Below are positions 1-5,805 of a DNA stretch of 9,776 nt, in pieces. The notes below the pieces were generated by a model that made no database searches, had not been told where the DNA came from, and worked only from the letters and a program-made list of their open reading frames with translations. A program made the translations under genes and the position numbers. The stretch's first letter is position 1. The number at the start of each line of letters is the position of its first letter. The stretch lies in contig JAJFGK010000011.1 of assembly GCA_021776195.1 (NCBI GenBank), positions 1-9,776 on the forward strand, written 5' to 3'. The DNA is from Kiloniellaceae bacterium (GTDB taxonomy: Bacteria > Pseudomonadota > Alphaproteobacteria > Kiloniellales > Kiloniellaceae).

Positions 1-429
1 GACCAGATCGCCGACCCGCAGGCCGCGCACCGCCAGGGCCGGGTTCTCCCGGCGCGTCGCCAGGGGATCGATGGCCTTCCAGCCGGCCGGCGTCGAGAAG
101 GGATGCTCGGCCGTCACGAAGCCCGCGCCGCCGTTGAAGCCATAGAGCTTGCGCGTGCCCAGGCAGGGCCGCTCGATGGCCTTAATCACGCTGACGCCGC
201 CGGTGCCATTGCGCACCCGGTCGCCGGGCCGCAGGCTCTCGATCGGCCGCTCGCCGCCATCGGCCATCAAGACCCTGGTGCCGGCGACGAAGCAGGAAGA
301 CGCGGCCTGGGCGATCTTCAAGACCGGCGCGTCGAGCTCGAAAGTCAGATCGATGGGGGCCGAAGCCAAGGCGCAGGCCAAGGCGCTGGTGGAGGCCAGC
401 AGAGCCCAGTTGCGGCGGGACCGTGACAT
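1..429 (-). CDS. Secreted Hint-domain protein, C-terminus cut off by window edge
   Basis: The frame is open from the ATG at 429 to the left edge, giving 143 residues with no stop. An AGAGGAGAA ribosome site (438-446) lies 7 bases before the ATG. Residues 1-24 look like a Sec signal peptide: a basic start with three Arg, a hydrophobic Ala/Leu stretch, then Ala-Ser-Ala near 24. A Hint domain begins at Cys46 in CFVAGTRVLMADG, with the usual RPIESLRPGDRV after it (61-72) and a TxxH block B motif, TAEH, at 106-109, followed by PFSTPAGWKAID. Hint domains are self-splicing or self-cleaving folds in inteins and hedgehog proteins; many bacterial secreted Hint proteins exist whose role is unknown. Whether this one cleaves depends on the missing C-terminal part, where a His-Asn or similar end would lie. 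It appears to form its own transcription unit, separated by 384 bp from the GST gene upstream of it. The domain call is firm, the function open. Confidence 0.85.
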   Translation of the reverse strand, partial: MSRSRRNWALLASTSALACALASAPIDLTFELDAPVLKIAQAASSCFVAGTRVLMADGGERPIESLRPGDRVRNGTGGVSVIKAIERPCLGTRKLYGFNGGAGFVTAEHPFSTPAGWKAIDPLATRRENPALAVRGLRVGDLV

Positions 430-547
430 AGCGTGATTCTCCTCTGTTGATGGCAACAAACAAGCTGGCCGAACGATCTCGGCCTGGACCTGTCTCATTG
501 CTCAGTAAGGAAAACCCGCGGCGGCGACCTTTAATCCCGGATCGCCG

Positions 548-577
548 AAAAAAGATTCTTGGTCCGGGAGCAAGATC
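548..577 (-). terminator. Candidate intrinsic terminator for the CoA-transferase/GST operon
   Basis: Read on the minus strand, GATCTTG (577-571) pairs with CAAGAATC (561-554) with one bulged A, around a 9-base loop, and is followed at once by six T residues (553-548). This is the arrangement of a rho-independent terminator. The stem is short and only moderately GC-rich, so its strength is uncertain. It sits about 240 bases past the GST stop codon and ahead of the Hint gene, which fits separating the two units. Confidence 0.45.
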
Positions 578-580
578 AAA

Positions 581-782
581 CCAAGCCGGAACCCACCTCC
601 TAAGATCCTGACACAATTGCCGGTCATCCGGGACGCGACTTTGCTCCGAATCTTTGATTTGGAGAGGAAAGTCGACGATCCGGGATCTGGGCGGAGGTGA
701 GGACAGGCGTCGGCCCGAGATTCCGGATACCTCGCATCGACCGCCATATCAAAGATTTGGGCCGAACCGGGTTCCGGAATGG
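581..782. repeat. Nested imperfect inverted repeats in the spacer
   Basis: Two arm pairs face each other. The outer pair, 581-594 and 769-782, matches at 12 of 14 positions around a CCGGAACCC core. The inner pair, 647-662 and 744-759, matches at 14 of 16 positions around ATCAAAGATT. A third pair of 10 bases (ATCCCGGATC at 534-543, its complement at 678-687) crosses them rather than nesting. No target-site duplication or transposase is seen. It could be a worn miniature element, a structured transcript or chance in a repetitive spacer. Confidence 0.3.
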
Positions 783-813
783 CGCCTCGGAATCAACAAA
801 TGCCGACCACCGC

Positions 814-1524
814 CTATGGCCCGTCCCGGCCGGCCGCCGTGGCGGCGGTCTGATCGAACAGGATCTTGCGCTCTTCCACCGAAGGGGCGCCCTGGCGCCG
901 GTGGTCCTTGCCGAGGTCGACGCCGCGCTGCACGGCGGGGCGTTCCTTCACCGACTGGCGCCAGCGGGCGACGTTGGGAAAGGGGTCCAGCGGCTGGCCC
1001 ATGGCCTTGCCGATCAGGACCCAGGGCCAGCAGATCATATCGGCGATCGAAAAGTCGTCGCCGAGGATATAGGCGCGTCCCTCGAGCCGCCGCTCCAGAA
1101 CCCCGACGCAACGGTCGTACTCCTTGGCGTAGCGCGCCCGACCATAGGCCGCCTGGCCCTCCGGCGCGTAGTTGACGAAGTGGCTCAGTTGCCCGGCCAT
1201 GGGGCCTTGATTGCCGGTCTGCCAGAAGAGCCACTCCAGAGCCTCCTTGCGCCCCAGGGGGTCGGCCGGCAGAAAGCGCCCGGTCTTCTCCGCCAGATAG
1301 AACATGATCGCCCCGGATTCGAAGACCGGAACCGGCTCGCCCTCCACATCGTGATCGACGATGGCCGGCATGCGGTGGTTCGGGCTGATCGCCAGGAAAT
1401 CGGGTTTGAACTGATCGCCCTTGCCGATGTCGACGAAGACCGTGCGGTAGTCGATGCCCAGTTCCTCCAGGAGGATCGCGACCTTCCAGCCATTGGGGGT
1501 CGGCCAGTAGTAGAAATCGATCAT
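814..1524 (-). CDS. yfcG: YfcG-like glutathione transferase / disulfide-bond reductase
   Basis: The product is 236 residues, slightly longer than E. coli YfcG. The opening MIDFYYWPTPNGWKVAILLE carries the TPNG motif of the YfcG/YghU (Nu-class) group, with Thr9 and Asn11 in the places used for glutathione binding there, rather than a catalytic Tyr, Ser or Cys. ISPNHRMPAIVDH (46-58) holds the cis-proline of the thioredoxin-like domain, and FESGAIMFYLAEKTG (68-82) is the glutathione-binding Glu-Ser motif. The C-terminal helical domain follows, with LEWLFWQTGNQGPMAGQ (96-112) and DFSIADMICWPW (157-168) both typical of the group. Family members reduce disulfides with two glutathiones in the cytoplasm. 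The start codon overlaps the stop of the CoA-transferase gene as ATGA, so the two are probably translationally coupled. The C-terminal 30 or so residues are charged and not family-specific. The family call is strong; the physiological substrate is unknown. Confidence 0.9.
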   Translation of the reverse strand: MIDFYYWPTPNGWKVAILLEELGIDYRTVFVDIGKGDQFKPDFLAISPNHRMPAIVDHDVEGEPVPVFESGAIMFYLAEKTGRFLPADPLGRKEALEWLFWQTGNQGPMAGQLSHFVNYAPEGQAAYGRARYAKEYDRCVGVLERRLEGRAYILGDDFSIADMICWPWVLIGKAMGQPLDPFPNVARWRQSVKERPAVQRGVDLGKDHRRQGAPSVEERKILFDQTAATAAGRDGP

Positions 1525-2729
1525 GACGCGCCGCTCCCCTCGGCCTGGGTGATGACCGCGTCGGCCCGCAGGGCCTCGATCTCGCCGTCGTCGAAACCCG
1601 CGTCCCGCAGGACCTCCAGGCTGTGCTGGCCCAGGAGGCTGCCGCCGTGGCGGTGTTCGGCCGGGGTGGCGGAGAAGCGCGCCGCGGGCCGCGCCTGGCG
1701 CAGCCGCCCGGCCACCGGATGATCGGTTTCGGTCACGGTCTCGTTGGCCAGCAGTTGGGGATGGTCGATGACATCGCGGCGCCGCAGCACCGGGGCGCAG
1801 GGCACGTCCTCGGCTTCGAGCCGGGCCAGCCATTCGGCGGCGGTCCGGGTCTTCAGCACCTCCTGGGTCAACGCGAGGCGGTCGTCGATGTTTTCCTGAC
1901 GCAGGGCCGGCGTCGTGAACCGCGGATCGCCCAGCCAGTCCGGGCGTTCCAGGGCGCGGCTCAGGGCCGCCCATTCCTTGTCCGACTGCACGGCCACCGA
2001 GATGTAGTCGTCCCGGGTCTCGTAGATCAGATCGATAAAGCTCTGGGCCCTTTCCTGGGGAATATCGCCGTCCACGAAGGTCTGGCTCGCCATGTCGGAG
2101 GACCAGAGAAAGGCGACCACGGAATCGAGCATGGAGAGCTCGACATGCTGGCCCTGGCCGCCGCGCTCGCGGGCGAGCAGCGCCGCGGTGATGGCCTGGG
2201 AGGCGGTCACGCCGGTCAGCTTGTCGGGCAGAATGGTGCGGACCAGCCGGGGGCGCTGCTCGTCGGCGCCGCCCTGGATCGTGGTCAGGCCCGACAGCGC
2301 CTGGACCAGGGGATCGTAGGTCGGCTTTTCGGCGTAGGGACCGCGCGGGCCGAAGCCGCTGATCGAGACATAGACGATGCTGGGCGCCACGGCCCGGATC
2401 GCCGCCTCGCCGATACCCATGCGCTCGGCCACCCCGGGCCGGAAGTTCTGCACGAAGACATCGGCATCGACGACCAGCCGTTTCAGCACCGCCAGGCCGC
2501 GTTCGTCCTTCAGGTTCAAGGCGACGGAGCGCTTGTTGCGGTTGTTGTTGAGGAAGGAGGCCGACAGGCCGCGACGCTGGTTGAAGGCGCCGCGGGTGAA
2601 GTCGCCCCCGCGCGGGTTCTCCACCTTGATCACGTCGGCCCCCTGATCGGCCAGAATCATGGTCGAGAGCGGCCCCGATATCATCGAGGTCAGATCGATG
2701 ATCTTGAAACCCTGTAGCGGACCCGGCAT
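1521..2729 (-). CDS. Class III CoA-transferase, CaiB/BaiF/Frc family
   Basis: The 402-residue product has the usual length of family III CoA-transferases, which move CoA between carboxylic acids in the cytoplasm. It opens with LQGFKIIDLTSMISGPLSTMILADQGADVIKVE, the family's N-terminal Rossmann-like segment, followed by GDFTRG and by NRNKRSVALNLKD (63-75). VFVQNFRPGVAERMG is at 91-105 and VYVSISGFGPRGPY at 119-132. The catalytic aspartate is expected at Asp202 in VELSMLDSVVAF, after GGQGQH, matching the place of Asp169 in formyl-CoA transferase. The ATG at 2729 is preferred over a start 99 bases upstream because a full AAGGAGGT site sits 6 bases before it and homology begins there. Members act on formate/oxalate, carnitine, mesaconate, succinate and others, and the acid used here cannot be told. 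It is the first gene of a two-gene operon with the GST and diverges from the importer operon. Confidence 0.93.
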   Translation of the reverse strand: MPGPLQGFKIIDLTSMISGPLSTMILADQGADVIKVENPRGGDFTRGAFNQRRGLSASFLNNNRNKRSVALNLKDERGLAVLKRLVVDADVFVQNFRPGVAERMGIGEAAIRAVAPSIVYVSISGFGPRGPYAEKPTYDPLVQALSGLTTIQGGADEQRPRLVRTILPDKLTGVTASQAITAALLARERGGQGQHVELSMLDSVVAFLWSSDMASQTFVDGDIPQERAQSFIDLIYETRDDYISVAVQSDKEWAALSRALERPDWLGDPRFTTPALRQENIDDRLALTQEVLKTRTAAEWLARLEAEDVPCAPVLRRRDVIDHPQLLANETVTETDHPVAGRLRQARPAARFSATPAEHRHGGSLLGQHSLEVLRDAGFDDGEIEALRADAVITQAEGSGAS

Positions 2730-2735
2730 CGGCAG

Positions 2736-2743
2736 ACCTCCTT
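2736..2743 (-). promoter_or_regulatory. Strong ribosome binding site fixing the CoA-transferase start
   Basis: On the minus strand AAGGAGGT lies 6 bases before the ATG at 2729. It is a near-perfect anti-16S match and decides between this ATG and the longer open frame starting at 2828. Confidence 0.85.
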
Positions 2744-2786
2744 CGAATCTTACACGGGCGCAGCGGCGCCATTCGGTGACCATGTA

Positions 2787-2800
2787 GGATGCAAGCATCC
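2787..2800. promoter_or_regulatory. Candidate operator palindrome upstream of the CoA-transferase gene
   Basis: GGATGC-AA-GCATCC has two perfect 6-base arms around two bases, 57 bases before the CoA-transferase start. The form fits a site for a dimeric repressor or activator, and the position fits the promoter or leader of the minus-strand operon. The loop of two bases is too tight for a stable RNA hairpin, which favours a DNA site. The regulator is not in the window. Confidence 0.35.
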
Positions 2801-2913
2801 GGAGGCAACGCCAATCGCGTTCCCTCAACGCGGATTTAAGTCGGCCGCACCATTGTCCGACAGGCGGAAAATCGTCAAATCACAGTCAGTCTCCACCGCT
2901 CTGAGGCGCTTTC

Positions 2914-2943
2914 TTGACAGGTCGGAAGGGTTAACGTTAGTCT
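2914..2943 (+). promoter_or_regulatory. Candidate sigma-70 promoter for the importer operon
   Basis: A perfect TTGACA -35 box (2914-2919) is followed after 18 bases by TAGTCT (2938-2943), a weak -10 box with 3 of 6 consensus bases. Transcription would begin near 2950 and leave a leader of roughly 185 bases before the binding-protein gene. Two CG-centred palindromes, TAACGTTA (2932-2939) and TTTCGAAA (2943-2950), overlap the -10 box and expected start, with centres 11 bases apart. A poor -10 box suggests dependence on an activator. Confidence 0.45.
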
Positions 2944-3024
2944 TTCGAAACAACGAATGTATCTACACCCTTGCGGTGTGAGTACAAAAAAACGCAACGC
3001 TTCAGGGTGGCGGTTCTTTAAGGT

Positions 3025-3061
3025 TCCCGGGTTTGGTTCAGATAGACTCCCGGGTTTGGTT
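3025..3061 (+). repeat. Perfect 14-bp direct repeat, candidate regulator sites
   Basis: TCCCGGGTTTGGTT occurs at 3025-3038 and again at 3048-3061, a 23-base period or about two helical turns, so both copies face the same side of the DNA. The pair lies 76 to 112 bases before the binding-protein start. A 14-base exact match so close by is unlikely by chance, and the spacing fits cooperative binding by a regulator. If the promoter at 2914 is right, both copies fall in the leader RNA. Confidence 0.5.
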
Positions 3062-3136
3062 TCGAGAAGCATCGTCCCCAAAAGATGACAACGCGGCGGA
3101 CTGTTCCGTCGCCTCAAAATCGATTGGGAGGTGCAG

Positions 3137-4663
3137 ATGTTTCGCGTGCCAACGAACCCCTATTTCCAACGTGTCTCACGGCGCAAGTTCCTCGAGCTCG
3201 GCGGCGGCGCCGCAACAATGCTCGGCGCCGGATCGGTCGCGGTCGGCCTCAGTTCGGTGATCAACCGTACGCCGGCCCAGGCGGCTTCGTCGGACGACGC
3301 CAAGTGGAAGCAGTACGCCGGCTCCAAGCTGGTCTTCATGTCGGAGAACACGCCGCCATCCTTCGCCATCCGCGACAATCTCAAGGTCTTTCATGACCTG
3401 ACCGGGATCGAGGTCGAGATCCTGACCGACGACCTGCCGGTGGTGCAGCAAAAGGTCGGCATCGACCTGCGCGGCGGCAATGCCGACTTCCACCTGAACT
3501 ATGTTCAGGACAAGCCGATCGGCTCGCCCTTCGCCGACTTCTACGAGGATCTCACCAAATACGCCGGCGACGAGACCCTGCCCCAGGATCCCGAAGGCAT
3601 GGGCGAAGGCGTCTGGTTCGAGAACTTCCTGACCGCTTGCGGCGTCTATTACGAACCGGGCCGCATCGTCGCCTTCCCCTACGACTGCGCCGTGGCCTGC
3701 ACCTTCTACAGGCAGGATCTGTTCGAGGAGCTGAGCAAGGATTTCGAAGCCGAACACGGCTATCGCATGGAGTTCACCCAGGACACCACCTGGAAGCACC
3801 TGCATGACTTCTCCGGCTTCTTCAAGAAGGTCAGGAATTCCGGCAAGGACGTGCCCTACGGCTATGGCCAGCACCAGGGGTCCTTCGCCTGGACGACCCA
3901 GTTGGATATCCAGCGCATGCTCTTCAGCCATGGGCGCTGGACCGACTTCGACGTCGACGACAAGGTCGGCTCGAAGACTCCCGGGCCGACCAAGTGGGGC
4001 GACGAGCAGTCGGTGCTGATCATGTCCAAGTTCAAGGAGCAGGCCGAGGTCTGCCATCCCGACAACCTGGCCAACGGCACGCTCGAGCTGAACACCGTCT
4101 ATCAAGCCGGCGATATCGCCATGCAGGTGCAGTACCACGAGTTCGCGGCCTCGATCGAAGACCCCAAGACCTCGCGGGCCGCCGGCGGCAAGACCGCCTA
4201 TGCCGCCTGCCCCAAGGGCGAGGCCGACTGGATCGTGAACGGCGGCCAGGCTGTCAACGGCACCAACTGCGGTATCGGCGGCATCGGCATCAACGCCGCG
4301 GCCTCCGAGGACTTGAAGCGGGCGGCCTATATCTTCGCCATGTGGGCGGTCTCCAAGAACACCCAGTTCGAGGTGCTGAAGGAACTGGGCGGCACGCCGA
4401 CCCGCAAGTCGGTGTTCGAGATTCCCGAGGTGGCGGCGGCGCGCAAGCGGCCCACCACCATGCCCAACGCCTTGACCTTCGATGCGGTCTACGACGTCGG
4501 GATCAGGGACCCCAATTTCGTGCTGGGGCCGAAGATCCCCGAGGCCAACGAGTACCACAATATCATCCTGACCGAAGTGCAGCGCTGCGTGTCGAACGAG
4601 ACCTCCCCCGCGGAGGCCTGCGAGGCGATTCGCAGCCAGGTGGATGACCTGCACGACATCTGA
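3137..4663 (+). CDS. Tat-exported substrate-binding protein of a CUT1-type ABC importer
   Basis: The 508-residue product captures the substrate in the periplasm for the permeases encoded next. A twin-arginine signal is plain: SRRKFLE at 14-20, then a Gly/Ala-rich hydrophobic stretch and a likely cleavage after AQA (47-49). Tat export implies folding in the cytoplasm before secretion. The mature part resembles extracellular solute-binding family 1 proteins, with LVFMSENTPPSFAIRDNLKVFHDLTGIEVEI near the N-terminus and an aromatic-rich core, but it is longer than the usual 400-450 residues. It has eight cysteines after the signal (168, 184, 188, 306, 358, 378, 484, 495), which is many for such a protein. 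The ATG at 3137 is chosen because GGGAGGT ends 4 bases before it; a GTG at 3131 overlaps that site. It is the first gene of the operon. The family is clear from the context and signal, the ligand unknown. Confidence 0.92.
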   Translation: MFRVPTNPYFQRVSRRKFLELGGGAATMLGAGSVAVGLSSVINRTPAQAASSDDAKWKQYAGSKLVFMSENTPPSFAIRDNLKVFHDLTGIEVEILTDDLPVVQQKVGIDLRGGNADFHLNYVQDKPIGSPFADFYEDLTKYAGDETLPQDPEGMGEGVWFENFLTACGVYYEPGRIVAFPYDCAVACTFYRQDLFEELSKDFEAEHGYRMEFTQDTTWKHLHDFSGFFKKVRNSGKDVPYGYGQHQGSFAWTTQLDIQRMLFSHGRWTDFDVDDKVGSKTPGPTKWGDEQSVLIMSKFKEQAEVCHPDNLANGTLELNTVYQAGDIAMQVQYHEFAASIEDPKTSRAAGGKTAYAACPKGEADWIVNGGQAVNGTNCGIGGIGINAAASEDLKRAAYIFAMWAVSKNTQFEVLKELGGTPTRKSVFEIPEVAAARKRPTTMPNALTFDAVYDVGIRDPNFVLGPKIPEANEYHNIILTEVQRCVSNETSPAEACEAIRSQVDDLHDI

Positions 4664-4668
4664 CCGGG

Positions 4669-4718
4669 GGCCGGCGCCGGATTTTCGGGTCCTTGTCCCG
4701 GAAAGCGCGGCGCCGGCC
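4669..4718 (+). promoter_or_regulatory. Intercistronic stem-loop after the binding-protein gene
   Basis: GGCCGGCGCCG (4669-4679) is perfectly complementary to CGGCGCCGGCC (4708-4718). Inside lies a second stem, TTTTCGGG (4682-4689) with CCCGGAAA (4697-4704), one G-T wobble and a 7-base loop. The whole gives about 19 base pairs starting 5 bases after the stop codon. There is no T run after it, so it is probably not a simple terminator. Hairpins here in importer operons are known to protect the binding-protein mRNA from 3' decay, giving more binding protein than permease. Confidence 0.65.
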
Positions 4719-4776
4719 GACCAGGCCGGCAGGTCCCGGATCGGCAGGTCACGATCACGAAGGGTAAGGATGCGGG

Positions 4777-5802
4777 ATGACCGCGACATCTCTCAGCGAC
4801 CCCGGCTCGATGTCCGGCAGCCGCGCCCCGCAGGGGGCAGGTGCCGGGCGTTTGTCGTTGGAAACCGAGCGGGGCGCGCGGGCGATCGCCTATCGACCCG
4901 GAAATCTCAATAGCGAGGCCTCGCGGCGCTACTTCTTCTATCTCCTGCTGCCGGCCGTCATCGTGCTGGCCTGCATCACGATCTATCCCTTCTTCTGGCT
5001 CATCTACATGAGCCTGCACAAGGTCGACATCGGCGCCGCCGGCGACGTCTGGAACAACTTCAAGAACTGGACCCGCCTGGCGCGCGACGTGAAGTTCCAG
5101 GACGGCTGGCTCCTGCTGCTGAAGTACAGCGCCATGTGCCTCTTCTTCGAGGTCGGCCTGGGGCTCCTGCTGGCGGTGATCCTCAATAACTCCCGTTGGG
5201 AAAAGGTGCTGGTCACGGTTTTCTTGATGCCCATGATGATGGCCCCGGTGATTGCCGGCCTGGTCTGGTACTACCTCTATAACTCGACCTTCGGCTGGTA
5301 CCACTGGCTGCTGCAGAGCATCGGACTTCTGGGCGAAACCTCGATCCTCGGCGACCGCGCCACCGCCATGCTGGGCATCGTGATCGTCGACGTCTGGCAA
5401 TGGACGCCGCTCATCATCCTGATCACCCTGGCCGGATTGAAACGGGTGCCGCGCGATCAGCTCGAGGCCAACATGGTCGACGGCGCCGGCGATGTCCGCA
5501 ATTTCTTCCAGATCACCCTGCCCAACCTCTATCCCTTCCTGCTGATCGCCATCCTGCTGCGTTTCATGGACAATTTCCGCTTTATCGACGCGATCTTGGT
5601 CCTGACCGGCGGCGGCCCGGCCAACTCGACCAAAATCCTGCCGACTTATCTGTTCGATGTGTCCTTCCAGTTCTTCAAGCTGGGGCGCGGCGCGGCCATC
5701 GCGCTGACCTTGCTGGCGGTGACGATTGTCTTGGGTCTCATTCTGGTCAAGGTTTTCGACAACCCCGCCCGCAAGGCCGGCCACGGGCAGGCGGGGGACT
5801 GA
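4777..5802 (+). CDS. ABC importer permease, MalF-like
   Basis: The 341-residue inner-membrane protein is the first of two transmembrane subunits of the importer. It has a hydrophilic, presumably cytoplasmic N-terminus of about 50 residues, then membrane segments near 53-77, 112-137, 146-168, 198-219, 251-265 and 305-325. The loop that docks on the ATPase carries the EAA-type motif LEANMVDGAGDVRNFFQITLP at 229-249, with the conserved Gly and the closing Ile-x-Leu-Pro. FRFIDAILVLTGGGPANSTKILPTYLF (267-293) is typical of the sugar (CUT1) subfamily. AAGGA lies 6 bases before the ATG. An in-frame ATG at 4810 lacks such a site. The gene lies 113 bases after the binding-protein gene, with the stem-loop between, and 3 bases before the second permease. 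Confidence 0.93.
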   Translation: MTATSLSDPGSMSGSRAPQGAGAGRLSLETERGARAIAYRPGNLNSEASRRYFFYLLLPAVIVLACITIYPFFWLIYMSLHKVDIGAAGDVWNNFKNWTRLARDVKFQDGWLLLLKYSAMCLFFEVGLGLLLAVILNNSRWEKVLVTVFLMPMMMAPVIAGLVWYYLYNSTFGWYHWLLQSIGLLGETSILGDRATAMLGIVIVDVWQWTPLIILITLAGLKRVPRDQLEANMVDGAGDVRNFFQITLPNLYPFLLIAILLRFMDNFRFIDAILVLTGGGPANSTKILPTYLFDVSFQFFKLGRGAAIALTLLAVTIVLGLILVKVFDNPARKAGHGQAGD

Positions 5803-5805
5803 GCC

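Larger units (their letters stand above)
430..813. other. Non-coding spacer between the GST gene and the Hint gene
   Basis: No convincing gene lies here. The open frames that cross it have no ribosome site, no recognisable domain and unlike codon use. The stretch has fewer G/C bases than its neighbours. It holds a candidate minus-strand terminator and a set of imperfect inverted repeats, listed separately, and must also contain the promoter of the Hint gene, since that gene lies beyond the candidate terminator. I could not pick a clear -35/-10 pair for it. Confidence 0.7.
2730..3136. other. Divergent regulatory region between the two operons
   Basis: There is no credible gene in these 407 bases. 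The region separates two operons that point away from each other, so it should contain both promoters. It is poorer in G/C than the genes around it, with T- and A-rich runs at 2931-2960 and 2985-2993. The sites seen in it are listed separately. A short hairpin (ACACC at 2965-2969 with GGTGT at 2975-2979) and another at about 3094-3113, close to the first plus-strand gene, are too small to interpret. I see no riboswitch I recognise, including no thiamine-diphosphate element. Confidence 0.7.

Noticed and set aside
502..747. An 81-codon minus-strand open frame in the spacer
   Set aside because: It has no ribosome site or family resemblance, and it runs through the candidate terminator and inverted repeats.
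1623..2717. A 364-codon plus-strand open frame opposite the CoA-transferase gene
   Set aside because: It is antisense to a well-recognised gene. The product is rich in Gly, Arg and His, without motifs.
2730..2828. A longer N-terminus for the CoA-transferase, starting at 2828
   Set aside because: The added 33 residues do not resemble the family. The ATG at 2729 has an ideal ribosome site, and the palindrome at 2787-2800 would fall inside the coding region.
2850..2878. TTGACG on the minus strand as a -35 box for the CoA-transferase operon
   Set aside because: No acceptable -10 box lies 16 to 18 bases downstream; the best is CAATGG, so I do not call a promoter.
2964..2993. Hairpin ACACC/GGTGT followed by a run of A residues
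   Set aside because: The stem is only five pairs. The run is A on the plus strand, and on the minus strand the T run comes before the hairpin, so it is not a terminator in either direction.
3131..3136. GTG at 3131 as start of the binding protein
   Set aside because: The codon overlaps the GGGAGGT ribosome site that serves the ATG at 3137.
3176..4789. A 537-codon minus-strand open frame opposite the binding-protein gene
   Set aside because: It is antisense to a gene with a Tat signal and clear codon bias, and its product has no recognisable motif.
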